Positions 24,168-32,943 of a DNA stretch of 64,000 nt are shown here, piece after piece; position 1 is the first letter of the stretch, and every line of letters starts with the position of its first letter. Source of the stretch: SLHU01 sp009929975 (GTDB lineage Bacteria > Bacillota > Clostridia > Saccharofermentanales > UBA5734); the NCBI GenBank assembly GCA_040776905.1, contig JAXGZQ010000001.1, positions 1,488,001 through 1,552,000 of the forward strand, written 5' to 3'. The notes below the pieces were generated by a model. The model searched no databases. It saw nothing but the letters and a program-made list of their open reading frames with translations, and was not told where the DNA came from. The position numbers and the translations under genes are program-made.

Positions 24168-25196
24168 TTATAGCGCAATATCAGTGCGCCGCAGCCATTG
24201 CAGGAGATCGCCGGAACGGGATTCATAATCACGCAGTTCCGTGAGCGTCTGCCGCGTCTGCGCTTCACCCTGCTGCCGCTCCTGCAGCGTATGCTCCTCA
24301 ATCCCCAGAGCCAGTCTGAGACAATAATTGAGCCAGCCGAGCATGTTTTCATAGCCGCAGTTGAAAATCGGTTCCCAGTTGATGCCATGACAGTCGATCG
24401 ATTGCGTATAGGCATGGTAGAGGGCATTCAGCCGCTCCGGATCATACTGGCCGTCCGGACCGATGGTCCAGTAATTGATCACTTCAACCAGTTCCTGCCG
24501 GGGATTGATATAGCCAGCGGCTTCCCAGTCGATCAGCCAGGGCTGATCACCCTGCCACAGGACATTTTTCGGATCGAGGTCGCGGTGGCTGATCACCTGA
24601 TCATCTGAGATGATCCTTTTTCCGTTCATCGACTGTTGATCCCAGCGGATTAACCGGGGGACGGCCTCCCGCAGCGGCGACAGCCAGTCCACTTGCTGTT
24701 TTTCAGCTTCGCCCAGATAAAATGGCCAGTCATACGGTGGCCGGTGAGCCGGCTGTCGGACAACGCCTTCAACTGTGATATCCGCCTGGTGGATGAGCCC
24801 GAGTATCCGGCCGATCGCCCCACAATGCGCCGTGGTGATCCGCGGGGGCAGGATAGACCGGCCGACCAGCCAGTCAAAGAGCATGAAACTGCGATCAGCG
24901 AAGGTCAACACTGACTGGCCGCCGCTGAGCCTGGCGGTACTGGCCGGGATAAGGCCAGCCAGCTGACGGGCGATTTGATCAGAAAGGATGGTGTTGCGGA
25001 TTGCTTCCGGCCGGGCCATGATCGCCGGATTCAGGATTTTGACGGCATAATCGCCCTTGCCGGTGGTCACATGAAACATCCGATGCAGCAAGCCACCGCT
25101 GACAGGTACAGGCTTTGCCTTCAGTGTGCCAAGATCACAGTGGCGGCACATGGCTTCCAGCCAGTTGGTGAGAGCGATCGCTTCATGATCATCCAT
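24168..25196 (-). CDS. APH-family phosphotransferase
   Basis: 342 residues. The N-lobe has GGLLHRMFHVTTGKGDYAVKIL, with the Lys that binds ATP phosphates. The catalytic loop is SHRDLDPKNVLW (HxDxxxxN intact) and the metal site is WLIDWEAAGYINP. This is a small-molecule kinase of the aminoglycoside phosphotransferase/choline kinase clan. It starts 2 bp after the upstream GNAT gene's stop, so they form an operon. A GNAT and APH pair is reminiscent of antibiotic-modifying functions, but housekeeping substrates are equally likely. Confidence 0.85.
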   Translation of the reverse strand: MDDHEAIALTNWLEAMCRHCDLGTLKAKPVPVSGGLLHRMFHVTTGKGDYAVKILNPAIMARPEAIRNTILSDQIARQLAGLIPASTARLSGGQSVLTFADRSFMLFDWLVGRSILPPRITTAHCGAIGRILGLIHQADITVEGVVRQPAHRPPYDWPFYLGEAEKQQVDWLSPLREAVPRLIRWDQQSMNGKRIISDDQVISHRDLDPKNVLWQGDQPWLIDWEAAGYINPRQELVEVINYWTIGPDGQYDPERLNALYHAYTQSIDCHGINWEPIFNCGYENMLGWLNYCLRLALGIEEHTLQERQQGEAQTRQTLTELRDYESRSGDLLQWLRRTDIAL

Positions 25197-25198
25197 CC

Positions 25199-26047
25199 TT
25201 ACAGGACCTCCCTGAATTTCAGTTCATCCATGATACATTGGTTTTCATAGCCGATCTTGCGGTAGATGCCACAGGATATTGGATTTTTTGCGTCAGCGAA
25301 CAGGCAGCAGAACTGGTTGCCGCGATCCAGCAGAATCTGAGACAGCTCAGCGACAACGGATGAAGCATAACCGTTGCCGCGGTAGTGAGGCGGTGTATAC
25401 ACCGCGTTCACCACGGCACCATTTTCGGTTGAACGCCCATGAACCGCCTGAGAGACCGGAAGGCCATCCTCCCAGATATAATGGGTCTCCTTGCCGAGGC
25501 GTTGACGGACCCGTCTGGTGTGTTCGGGCAGGTCATATGACTCAACTGAGCACTCCTCGGCAAACGCTCGTTCCCAGTAGGGAATATAAAACAGATCACG
25601 TTCATGCAGGGGTCGGGTCTGTCCTGATGCCTTAGTGATGGGATTGACTTTATCCAGCCGCATGATATGCATGGATAAATGTGTCTGGTACCGGCCGGTT
25701 CCTGCATGGCAGAGCGCGAACCGGTGGGCAAGCCCCTGTTCCGCCAGGATGCCGGGAATCTTGAACCCGGTGTCCTTCAGGTGATCCGACAGGTAACTGA
25801 TAGCAGCGGCATTCGGCTGATTACGTGTCTCGTACAGGACGAGATTGAACGGCGGGGTGCAGGCGGCCGTCAAAACGATGCTGCCGTGATCGTCCTTGAT
25901 TGTGGCCATCAGCCATTGACCGGTATCATAGCCGCGATCATTCCTGATGAAGCTGATCGGCAGATTATTCTGTACTTCATGTTCCAGCAGGATGTCCAGT
26001 GCTTCGCGGCCAAACGATGCTGTGTTGTCATAAACTTCAATTCGCAT
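25199..26047 (-). CDS. GNAT-family N-acetyltransferase
   Basis: 282 residues with a GGAGGTAGACACC ribosome region. The C-terminal GNAT core (about 190-275) has NAVYTPPHYRGNGYASSVVAEL, the acetyl-CoA pyrophosphate loop (Arg/Gln-x-x-Gly-x-Gly/Ala), then LFADAKNPISCGIYRKIGYE, the typical Asn and Tyr region. The first 180 residues are a poorly conserved first GNAT-like half. The substrate is unknown. It is upstream of and probably co-transcribed with the APH-type kinase. Confidence 0.85.
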   Translation of the reverse strand: MRIEVYDNTASFGREALDILLEHEVQNNLPISFIRNDRGYDTGQWLMATIKDDHGSIVLTAACTPPFNLVLYETRNQPNAAAISYLSDHLKDTGFKIPGILAEQGLAHRFALCHAGTGRYQTHLSMHIMRLDKVNPITKASGQTRPLHERDLFYIPYWERAFAEECSVESYDLPEHTRRVRQRLGKETHYIWEDGLPVSQAVHGRSTENGAVVNAVYTPPHYRGNGYASSVVAELSQILLDRGNQFCCLFADAKNPISCGIYRKIGYENQCIMDELKFREVL

Positions 26048-26152
26048 GGTGTCTACCTCCTCTTTTTACACGATACCAATCGTCAGATCCTCCGCGTGAT
26101 GTCATGCCCACATTGCCGAATTGTCTTAATCCAGTCTGATCATCGCGCGATG

Positions 26153-27121
26153 TCAAATCATGCGACCGGACTCAACCGGCAGGGCATGCTCATCAATCCG
26201 GCGCACAACGGTATAGCAATAGGGATGGAAATGCCGGGACCAAAACCGGTCAGCCGCGGGATTGATAGTTTCATAATCAACACCGAGGCGGGTCACAGGC
26301 ACAGCCTTCAATCTGGCAATGGCGAAGTTCAGCAGATTAGGGAAGATCCCTTTGCCGCGAAATTCCGGCAGACAGTACGCCCCATTGATATGAAGGTAAG
26401 CGGGAGACTCTGAAACAAACGTCTCGCCGCAGCGTTCAATTCTGAGGAATGCCACAATCCTGTCATCCGCCTGGGCCGCAAAAAAGTGTGACTGACGCTG
26501 AATCGCCGCCTGGATGAACCCAGCCTCTGTCGCGGACTCACGTCGGATAAAGGTTGGGCTGGCCGCCATATGATCGTCCAGCAGATGGTCCAGCGGCAGG
26601 AGGCGGGAGAATTCATCCGGCTGCATCTCAGTCAATTGACAGTCTATGCGCAAAGGGCAGTCGATTGCCTCCATCCCGCGGATCGCGTCAGCACAGCGCA
26701 GGCCGAAACCATAGCGGAAAAACAAATTCTGACTTTCCAGATCATGGGCATAGAGACTGATCGCATGGCTGGAAGCACCGGCGGCCACCCATTTTTCCGC
26801 GGCCGCCTGATACATGCGGCCGGCGATGCCGCCACGGTGTTCAACAACCGTTCCGTTCGCACCCAGTGGAGAGAAGACACCAACAGTATCAGTGGACTGA
26901 AACGCATTGGGAAACGGTGGCACGGCGCAGAGAAATCCGATCATTTGATCGCCGGAAAAGGCGGCGATCCCGAGTCCATTGTCCGCGAAACAGGACAAGT
27001 CAGGTAAAGCGACGTCCGCGAGAAGATCCGGAACAGCCATCCGCTCCGACTGATAATTGCGCCGGGCGATTTGTTGTGCGGCGTCGATGTGGGCTGATGT
27101 AAATGGGATGATACGAAACAT
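26153..27121 (-). CDS. GNAT-family N-acetyltransferase, double-domain type
   Basis: 322 residues. A first GNAT-like half (about 1-150) has VEHRGGIAGRMYQAAAEKW and SLYAHDLESQNLFFRYGFGLRC. The second half (about 170-300) has AYCLPEFRGKGIFPNLLNFAI and TRLGVDYETINPAADRFWSRHF. Both loops fit acetyl-CoA binding, and the second may be the catalytic unit. The substrate is unknown. It is divergent from the DUF6544-like gene. Confidence 0.83.
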   Translation of the reverse strand: MFRIIPFTSAHIDAAQQIARRNYQSERMAVPDLLADVALPDLSCFADNGLGIAAFSGDQMIGFLCAVPPFPNAFQSTDTVGVFSPLGANGTVVEHRGGIAGRMYQAAAEKWVAAGASSHAISLYAHDLESQNLFFRYGFGLRCADAIRGMEAIDCPLRIDCQLTEMQPDEFSRLLPLDHLLDDHMAASPTFIRRESATEAGFIQAAIQRQSHFFAAQADDRIVAFLRIERCGETFVSESPAYLHINGAYCLPEFRGKGIFPNLLNFAIARLKAVPVTRLGVDYETINPAADRFWSRHFHPYCYTVVRRIDEHALPVESGRMI

Positions 27122-27163
27122 AGGATTTTTTCTCCAGTCAGGCTGTACGTTTTCATCTGATCA

Positions 27164-27193
27164 TTGTCGGATCAGGGTGTCATCCCTTATTAT
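27164..27193 (+). promoter_or_regulatory. Promoter of the DUF6544-like gene
   Basis: -35 TTGTCG (27164-27169), 18-bp spacer, -10 TATTAT (27188-27193), about 65 bp before the chosen start. Confidence 0.5.
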
Positions 27194-27258
27194 AGTCTGT
27201 TGTAGGGGGCTTTTGACAGATGAAACAGGCAACGACAGAAAAGAGGAGACGTCACACC

Positions 27259-28101
27259 ATGGTATGGATTTTTGGAACACTCGTGATTTTACTGGCCGCG
27301 GTGATCATCTGGTTCAGTCTTTCGTATTCACCGGTACAGTCCGAATTTCATCGGATGGTGGCCGCCCAGATCAGTCAAATCGATGCCGGAATCGATCGGT
27401 CTGAACTGACGGAAGCGGACATCGCACATTTGCCGGAACCGGTTCAGAAGCATTTGCGCTGGTGCGGCTATCTGGGTGCCGCGAAAATGAGCCATATGAA
27501 GGCCCATTACGACGATGTTGATTTCAATCTGTCCGGCAGGACACTCAAGATCAAGTACACACAGTATAACTTCGCCCAGGACCCTGTCCGCATTGCCTAT
27601 ATTGACACCCGTTTGTTTGGTGTTCCGTTTGAGGGACTGGACAGCTATTACGGCGGTGAAGGCGCGATGAAAGGTGTTCTCGGCAAAGCCATCACGCTCT
27701 TCAATGAAAAGGGGCCGGCGATGGACCAGTCCTGTCTGGCAACCTCACTGGCTGAGGTCCTGCTCCTTCCAACGTTGGCGCTGCAGGATTTTATCGAATG
27801 GGAGACCATGGATGTCCATCATGTCAGGGCCACTCTATCGTATGACGGAATCAGCGCCAGCGGGGTGTTCACTTTCGGTGAACAGGGTGAAATGATTCAG
27901 TTTACGACCAGTGATCGTGAATACACGGAGCCCAATGGCATGTCAAAGCCGGCGGACTGGTCTGCGGTTTGCGGACAGTATCGGGAAGCGAACGGGATCA
28001 AGACGCCAACATCCCTTCAGGCGGTTTGGCACCTCGAGACCGGGGACCTGGTCTATTTTGACGGCCGAGACATTTCCGTTACCTATGATGTCACGGAATA
28101 A
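27259..28101 (+). CDS. Membrane-anchored DUF6544/DUF6920-like protein
   Basis: About 280 residues. The ATG at 27259 has GAGGAGA upstream; an earlier ATG at 27220 has none. An N-terminal membrane helix (VWIFGTLVILLAAVIIWFSL) is followed by a soluble domain. LPEPVQKHLRWCGYLG near residue 62 and the repeated beta-type pattern up to DGRDISVTYDVTE agree with what I recall of DUF6544-type proteins. The function is unknown, with a folded domain expected on the outer face. It converges on rsgA. Confidence 0.7.
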   Translation: MVWIFGTLVILLAAVIIWFSLSYSPVQSEFHRMVAAQISQIDAGIDRSELTEADIAHLPEPVQKHLRWCGYLGAAKMSHMKAHYDDVDFNLSGRTLKIKYTQYNFAQDPVRIAYIDTRLFGVPFEGLDSYYGGEGAMKGVLGKAITLFNEKGPAMDQSCLATSLAEVLLLPTLALQDFIEWETMDVHHVRATLSYDGISASGVFTFGEQGEMIQFTTSDREYTEPNGMSKPADWSAVCGQYREANGIKTPTSLQAVWHLETGDLVYFDGRDISVTYDVTE

Positions 28102-28155
28102 GTTGTGAGCCTGCCTGCCGGCAAGGCAGACGATTCCGTCTGAAAATCCGTGGAT

Positions 28156-29169
28156 TTATGTCCTGTGCCCTGGTGGTTTGATCCGGCGGGCCACGAACGC
28201 GGCTTCGCGGCGCTGGGCCAGATAACTGTCCCATTGTTCCTGTGGCAGGCTTTGGTCCGCCAGAGCGGCCTGAATCGCGCAGCCGGGCTCTGTGTTGTGC
28301 TGACAATTGGAAAAACGGCAGCGCGCTATGATGACTTCGATATCAGCGAAGCTGGCGCTGATGCCACTATCAGCATCCCACAGACCCATTTCACGCATCC
28401 CGGGTGTATCAATGACCATCACACCGGAGGGTAATTGGAACAGCTGGCGATGGGTGGTGGTATGACGGCCGCGCGCATCCGTTTCGCGGATTGCCTTCAC
28501 TTCCATGAGAGCGGTGCCGGCCAGTGCGTTCAGCAATGACGATTTGCCGACTCCGGACATGCCGAGACATACAATGGTGGCGGCCGGCTGCAGATAAGGC
28601 CGCAGACGGTCCAGTCCCCGGCCGGTCAGGCTGCTCAGCGCGATGACATCGACATCGTGGGCCATCTCCTTTGTGGCCGATACCTGTGCTTCACAGTCTT
28701 CACACAGATCCGCCTTGCTGAGAATGATCACGGGTGTTCCGCCACTTTGCCTGGCCAGCGTCAGATAGCGGGAGATCCGGCTGAGATTGAAGTCCTGATT
28801 CAATGAGGACAGAATGAAGACGGTGTCGAAGTTCGCCGCGACAACCTGTTCACGAATGGTTTTGACATAGCCGGCGGCATGACCAGAGAAGTCCGAACGG
28901 GAAAATTTGGACCGGCGTGGCAGGCGTTCAGTGATCAACGACGTGCCACTTTCATTGTATCGGATCAAAACAAAGTCACCGACCGCAGGATAATCATCGC
29001 GATCGGTCACTTGACGCTGATAGGTCCCCTTGAGTCTGGCATCCACCTCACCATATGGGCAAACAGCCTGATAGCGCTCCCGGTGAACCTGGGTAATTCT
29101 GGCCGGAACAAGACCGGACGGGATATCTGTTTCTGATGCGTTGAAACCATAATCCTGAAGATCAATCAT
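28156..29169 (-). CDS. rsgA: Ribosome small-subunit-dependent GTPase A (RsgA)
   Basis: 337 residues. The N-terminal OB fold is followed by a circularly permuted GTPase, in which the specificity loop SKADL comes before the P-loop GMSGVGKSSLLNAL, then DTPGMREMGLW. The C-terminal zinc-binding motif is CRFSNCQHNTEPGC (C-x4-C-x-H-x5-C). RsgA matures the 30S subunit. The ATG at 29169 has AGGAGG 9 nt upstream. A promoter and a strong terminator-like hairpin both lie in its leader (see the leader entries). Confidence 0.96.
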   Translation of the reverse strand: MIDLQDYGFNASETDIPSGLVPARITQVHRERYQAVCPYGEVDARLKGTYQRQVTDRDDYPAVGDFVLIRYNESGTSLITERLPRRSKFSRSDFSGHAAGYVKTIREQVVAANFDTVFILSSLNQDFNLSRISRYLTLARQSGGTPVIILSKADLCEDCEAQVSATKEMAHDVDVIALSSLTGRGLDRLRPYLQPAATIVCLGMSGVGKSSLLNALAGTALMEVKAIRETDARGRHTTTHRQLFQLPSGVMVIDTPGMREMGLWDADSGISASFADIEVIIARCRFSNCQHNTEPGCAIQAALADQSLPQEQWDSYLAQRREAAFVARRIKPPGHRT

Positions 29170-29211
29170 TGTTTGAGATGCCTCCTGAGATCGGGACTGT
29201 CCGGCCAGAAT

Positions 29212-29239
29212 AAAAAAAGAATACGACCTTGTCGCATTC
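29212..29239 (-). terminator. Strong intrinsic terminator in the rsgA leader
   Basis: Read leftward: GAATGCGAC, 3-nt loop, GTCGTATTC (29239-29219), all 9 pairs formed with one G-U, followed by seven T residues (29218-29212). It lies 43 bp before rsgA and only works in the rsgA direction. GACTGTCC (29271-29264) and GGACAGTC (29202-29195) flank it and could pair around it. Confidence 0.8.
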
Positions 29240-29314
29240 CAACATGCGCTGAGTCATCCGGCAGGACAGTCAGAACGAAAGGTGTTTGGAGCACACAGCA
29301 GACGAATCATCTCA

Positions 29315-29343
29315 CATGTATCACGACAGGCTCTGTATGTCAA
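29315..29343 (-). promoter_or_regulatory. Leftward promoter upstream of the rsgA leader terminator
   Basis: -35 TTGACA (29343-29338), 17-bp spacer, extended -10 TG-A-TACATG (hexamer 29320-29315). The predicted start is near 29308, so the RNA to the terminator would be about 97 nt. This and the rightward promoter account for the 361-bp gene-free stretch 29170-29530. Confidence 0.58.
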
Positions 29344-29427
29344 TATTTCAATATGATCTGATGAAACATGAACATCACTTCGCTGTACTGATAATAGAGA
29401 TTTACTCTTTATCACAACTTATTCCTC

Positions 29428-29456
29428 TTTACGCTGCCATGTCACTGCCATACGAT
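29428..29456 (+). promoter_or_regulatory. Candidate promoter of the dehydratase/importer operon
   Basis: -35 TTTACG (29428-29433), 17-bp spacer, -10 TACGAT (29451-29456). Two inverted repeats lie downstream of it: CCTGAAACAGG (29473-29483), and TGTCTG (29495-29500) with CAGACA (29509-29514). They are possible operator sites just before the ribosome site. Confidence 0.42.
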
Positions 29457-29530
29457 AATAAGTGGATGATCCCCTGAAACAGGCCGATTGGACCTGTCTG
29501 ACAGATAGCAGACAACATGGAGGTGGACCC

Positions 29531-30970
29531 ATGGCACAGAAGCAGACCTATGAGGAAACACTGGCTCACGTCAATACGCATTCACGGCCATCCGATCTTA
29601 AGATAACTGATATGCGCTTCGCTCAGTTGGAAGGCGCGCCGTATCCCTGTATCCTGATGAAGCTATACACCAATCAGGGGATCGTCGGATTCGGCGAAGT
29701 CCGTGACATGGCTTCCAAGACCTATGCGCTGATGCTCAAGGGACGGCTGATCGGAGAAAACCCGTGCAATATCGATAAACTGTTTCGCCGAGTCATGCAG
29801 TTCGGCGGCCAGGGCCGGCAAGGCGGCGGCGTCTCCGCGGTAGAGATGGCCTTATGGGATATCGCCGGTAAAGCGTATGGCATACCGGTCTATCAGATGC
29901 TGGGCGGAAAATTTCGTGACAAGATGCGGATCTATTGCGATACGGATGCCGACATAACAGAAGACCGATCGGCTGGTGAAGCGATGGGACATGCGCTCAA
30001 AGAGCGTCTGGAACGCGGTTATACCGTCTTGAAGATGGACCTTGGCATCAATCTGCTGCGCAATGTTCCGGGAACCATGACCGCGCCGCTGGGCTTCTTT
30101 GCTGAGCAGGAACGGTTGTCGAAGCGCTCTCGAAAATTGTATCCGACGCCCTGGGAACCAAACGCATATGAAGAACGCATGGCTGTCAGGAAATCCAAAG
30201 ATATCAATGAGCTGATGGAACGGTTCAAGGCCCGCAACGACGCGCTGGGCTTTACCCCGAAACATCCGTTCACCGGTATCCAGCTGACTGAAAAGGGTCT
30301 GGATTATCTGGAACATTATGTGGCTGATGTCCGTTCGATTATCGGTTATGACGTTCCGCTGGCACTGGACCACTTCGGTCCGATCGGCGCGGATGAGATA
30401 CTGCGACTGTCGGCCCGGCTTGAGAAATACAATATCGCCTGGATGGAAGACCCGATATCGGTCCAATATCCGGAGCAGTGGCGTTATCTGACAGATAACT
30501 CCCGTATACCGATCTGCACCGGAGAGAACATCTATCTGGCTGACAATTTTCTACCGTTGCTGGAAGTCGGCGGAATTGATGTGGCCCATCCGGATCCGCT
30601 GACAGCAGGTGGCATTCTCGAGTCGAAGAAGATCGGCGATCTGGCTCAGAAGTATGGCGTGCGGATGGCGCTTCATCAGGCTGCGTCACCGATCCATGCG
30701 ATGGCGGCGGCCCATATCGGTGTCGCGACGGAAAACTGCTGGGCGTGTGAGTTCCATGCCAATGATGTGCCGTGGTGGGATGACATTATCATTTCCAAGA
30801 TGCCGAAACCACTGGTCAACCAGGGCTTTATCGATGTGCCGGATCTGCCCGGTCTCGGCATCGATGATCTCAACGACGAAGTCATCAGAGCACACATTTC
30901 CTCCTGGGACCAGGGACTGTGGGAACCGACCGATGACTGGAATTTTGAATTCGCGTCGGACGGTTTCTGA
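29531..30970 (+). CDS. Enolase-superfamily (mandelate racemase/muconate lactonizing type) sugar-acid dehydratase
   Basis: About 479 residues. The ATG at 29531 (MAQKQTYEETL) follows GGAGGTGG; an upstream in-frame start at 29462 does not. Barrel features are LKMDLGI on the second strand, metal ligands Asp in LALDHFGP, Glu in AWMEDPIS and Glu in CTGENIYL, then HPDPLTAGG and the catalytic His in MALHQAASP. An insertion of about 60 residues after LKMDLGI is longer than in most family members. It should dehydrate an aldonic or uronic acid to a 2-keto-3-deoxy acid. It heads the importer operon and has a paralogue at 46163-47572. Confidence 0.88.
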   Translation: MAQKQTYEETLAHVNTHSRPSDLKITDMRFAQLEGAPYPCILMKLYTNQGIVGFGEVRDMASKTYALMLKGRLIGENPCNIDKLFRRVMQFGGQGRQGGGVSAVEMALWDIAGKAYGIPVYQMLGGKFRDKMRIYCDTDADITEDRSAGEAMGHALKERLERGYTVLKMDLGINLLRNVPGTMTAPLGFFAEQERLSKRSRKLYPTPWEPNAYEERMAVRKSKDINELMERFKARNDALGFTPKHPFTGIQLTEKGLDYLEHYVADVRSIIGYDVPLALDHFGPIGADEILRLSARLEKYNIAWMEDPISVQYPEQWRYLTDNSRIPICTGENIYLADNFLPLLEVGGIDVAHPDPLTAGGILESKKIGDLAQKYGVRMALHQAASPIHAMAAAHIGVATENCWACEFHANDVPWWDDIIISKMPKPLVNQGFIDVPDLPGLGIDDLNDEVIRAHISSWDQGLWEPTDDWNFEFASDGF

Positions 30971-30991
30971 TCGGCGAATTTTCACACAGCC

Positions 30992-31007
30992 GATGCCGGG
31001 AGGCATC
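30992..31007 (+). repeat. Intercistronic hairpin
   Basis: GATGCC (30992-30997) pairs with GGCATC (31002-31007) around GGGA, a GNRA-type tetraloop, between the dehydratase and the permease genes. No T-tract; likely an RNA processing or stability element. Confidence 0.4.
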
Positions 31008-31054
31008 AACTGTCTTTCAGACGCGGACCTGTTCATAGAAAGATGAGGGTGGCT

Positions 31055-31984
31055 ATGAATGTACTGAGGGGGATTGGACACGAGATCAGGAAAAAGAAAG
31101 TCCTGTATCTGATGTTCGCACCGGTAGCGGTCTATTTTCTGGTATTCGCCTATTTTCCCATGGCCGGTATTATTGTCGCGTTCAAGAGCCTGAACTATCG
31201 GGACGGAATTTTCGGTTCTCCCTGGATAGAACCTATTCTCAAGAATTTTGAGTTTTTCTTCGCGTCCGGCAAAGCGGCGATCGTTATCAAGAACACGGCG
31301 ATGTACAACCTGATGTTCCTTGTCAGCTACACATTCTTTTCAATTCTGGTCGCGGTTCTGATCTCGGAGATCGCGTCAAAGTGGTTCAAGAAACTATCGC
31401 AGACCGTCATGTTCCTGCCGTATTTTATCAGCTGGGTGGTTGTATCCGCCTTCGTTTACAACATGTTCAGTTATGAATATGGCGCGATCAACACCTTGCT
31501 CAAGTCGATCGGCATTGACCGCATCAATATCTACAACACGCCGCATTACTGGTACTGGCTGCTGCCGGCCCTCTATGTCTGGAAATGGGTGGGTTATGGC
31601 AGTGTGCTCTATCTCGCGGCCATTATGGGCATCGACAGGGAAAGTTACGAATCAGCGGAAATCGATGGCGCGAATATTTTCCAGCGGATCTGGTTTGTGA
31701 CACTGCCGGCCCTTCGTCCGACGGTCGCGACGCTCGTGCTGCTCGGTCTGGGACGGATCATGCGCGGTGAGTTTGACATGTTCTGGCAGCTGGTCGGCAA
31801 GAATGGATTGCTGATGGACTATACCGATATTATTGATACGCTGGTCTTCCGCTCCCTGATGGGCAGTTCTGACTATGGTATGGCATCATCGGTCGGCTTG
31901 ATCCAGTCGGTACTCTGCCTGGTGATCATCACAGTGATCAACGGTATTGTTCGTAAATATGAGCCGGAATACGCACTGTTTTAA
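31055..31984 (+). CDS. Sugar ABC transporter permease, LplB-type
   Basis: About 309 residues. The ATG at 31055 follows GAGGGTGG; one at 31043 is possible. Six membrane helices and the EAA loop YESAEIDGANIFQRIWFVTLPAL (given in part) mark a binding-protein-dependent permease. Phrases such as FMLFVSYTFF-like helices and the ending YEPEYALF are typical of the LplB/YtcP-associated group that imports oligosaccharides. It pairs with the next permease and the lipoprotein; no ATPase gene is present, so a shared MsmX-type ATPase elsewhere is expected. Confidence 0.9.
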   Translation: MNVLRGIGHEIRKKKVLYLMFAPVAVYFLVFAYFPMAGIIVAFKSLNYRDGIFGSPWIEPILKNFEFFFASGKAAIVIKNTAMYNLMFLVSYTFFSILVAVLISEIASKWFKKLSQTVMFLPYFISWVVVSAFVYNMFSYEYGAINTLLKSIGIDRINIYNTPHYWYWLLPALYVWKWVGYGSVLYLAAIMGIDRESYESAEIDGANIFQRIWFVTLPALRPTVATLVLLGLGRIMRGEFDMFWQLVGKNGLLMDYTDIIDTLVFRSLMGSSDYGMASSVGLIQSVLCLVIITVINGIVRKYEPEYALF

Positions 31985-31995
31985 GGAGGAAGATC

Positions 31996-32913
31996 ATGAC
32001 GGCGATTGACAAGAACCTGCCCCGGCACATCCGCTTGAGCAGCGACCAGATCTTGTTTGCCTGCATCAAGTATTCGGTGATCATCATTGTCGCCCTGATC
32101 TGCCTGGTACCGTTCTATATGCTGGTGATCAGCTCATTTACATCTGAGCAGGCGATCATCACGCGCGGCTACTCGTTTGTTTTCCGGCCAGAGGATTTTT
32201 CAACCTCAGCCTATCAGATGGTCTTCAAGAACCCGATGAAAATCATCAATGCCTACAAAAATACACTCATCATCACGGGATTCGGGACGGTTGCCAGCCT
32301 GCTGCTATCCTCTATGGCGGCCTATACGATGTTCCGCCGCGATGTCAAGTACCGCAACAAGCTGGCCTTTTTTCTTTATTTCACCACGCTGTTTAATGGC
32401 GGCCTGCTGGCGTATTACCTGACAATTACCCGCTACCTCAACATGCAGAACACGATGTGGATCATGATTCTGTCACCGATGTTCAATGTCATGTATATCC
32501 TCATTCTGCGCAATTTCATCAACGCGTCGATCCCTGCCGCCCTGATGGATGCCGCACGGATCGACGGTGCCGGTGATTTTCGTGTCTATCTGCAGATTGT
32601 ACTGCCGCTGAGTAAACCCGCGCTTGCCTCAATCGGCCTGTTTATTGCCCTCAACTACTGGAATGACTGGTGGACTCCGATGATGTTCGTAGAGCGCGCG
32701 CACTTGCATCCGCTGCAGTTTACGCTCTACCAGATCCTGTCTTCCGTTAATTTCGCGGCTTCGATGGTGGACAGTGTTCCGCAGATCAATCTCCCGAAAG
32801 AATCATTAAAACTGGCGATGACGGTTGTCGCGATCGGACCGATCATCCTGGCCTACCCGTTCGTTCAGAAATATTTTGTCAGTGGCATCACAATCGGTTC
32901 TGTCAAGGGCTGA
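31996..32913 (+). CDS. Sugar ABC transporter permease, LplC/YtcP-type
   Basis: 305 residues with an AAGGAGGAAG ribosome site, 11 bp after the first permease. Six membrane helices. The EAA loop is AALMDAARIDGAGDFRVYLQIVLPLSKPAL (given in part at about residues 178-205). The ending VQKYFVSGITIGSVKG is the family's usual C-terminus. It forms the membrane channel with the preceding permease. Confidence 0.93.
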   Translation: MTAIDKNLPRHIRLSSDQILFACIKYSVIIIVALICLVPFYMLVISSFTSEQAIITRGYSFVFRPEDFSTSAYQMVFKNPMKIINAYKNTLIITGFGTVASLLLSSMAAYTMFRRDVKYRNKLAFFLYFTTLFNGGLLAYYLTITRYLNMQNTMWIMILSPMFNVMYILILRNFINASIPAALMDAARIDGAGDFRVYLQIVLPLSKPALASIGLFIALNYWNDWWTPMMFVERAHLHPLQFTLYQILSSVNFAASMVDSVPQINLPKESLKLAMTVVAIGPIILAYPFVQKYFVSGITIGSVKG

Positions 32914-32943
32914 TTCTGATCAATAAAATGATGGAGGTGTATC

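Noticed and set aside
24130..24185. Promoter for ald
   Set aside because: A TATAAT is present within the end of the kinase gene, but no -35-like hexamer stands at the right distance; ald may be read from the upstream operon.
26048..26152. Leftward promoter with a perfect TTGACA upstream of the GNAT gene at 25199-26047
   Set aside because: TTGACA occurs at 26156-26151 but no acceptable -10 lies 15-19 bp downstream.
28101..28156. Hairpin CAGACG/CGTCTG between the DUF6544-like gene and rsgA as a terminator
   Set aside because: The stem is only 6 bp and there is no T-run in either direction.
29195..29308. Known riboswitch or T-box in the rsgA leader
   Set aside because: No T-box bulge sequence, no S-box, thiamin or lysine box motif could be recognised; kept only as an unspecified attenuator or small RNA.
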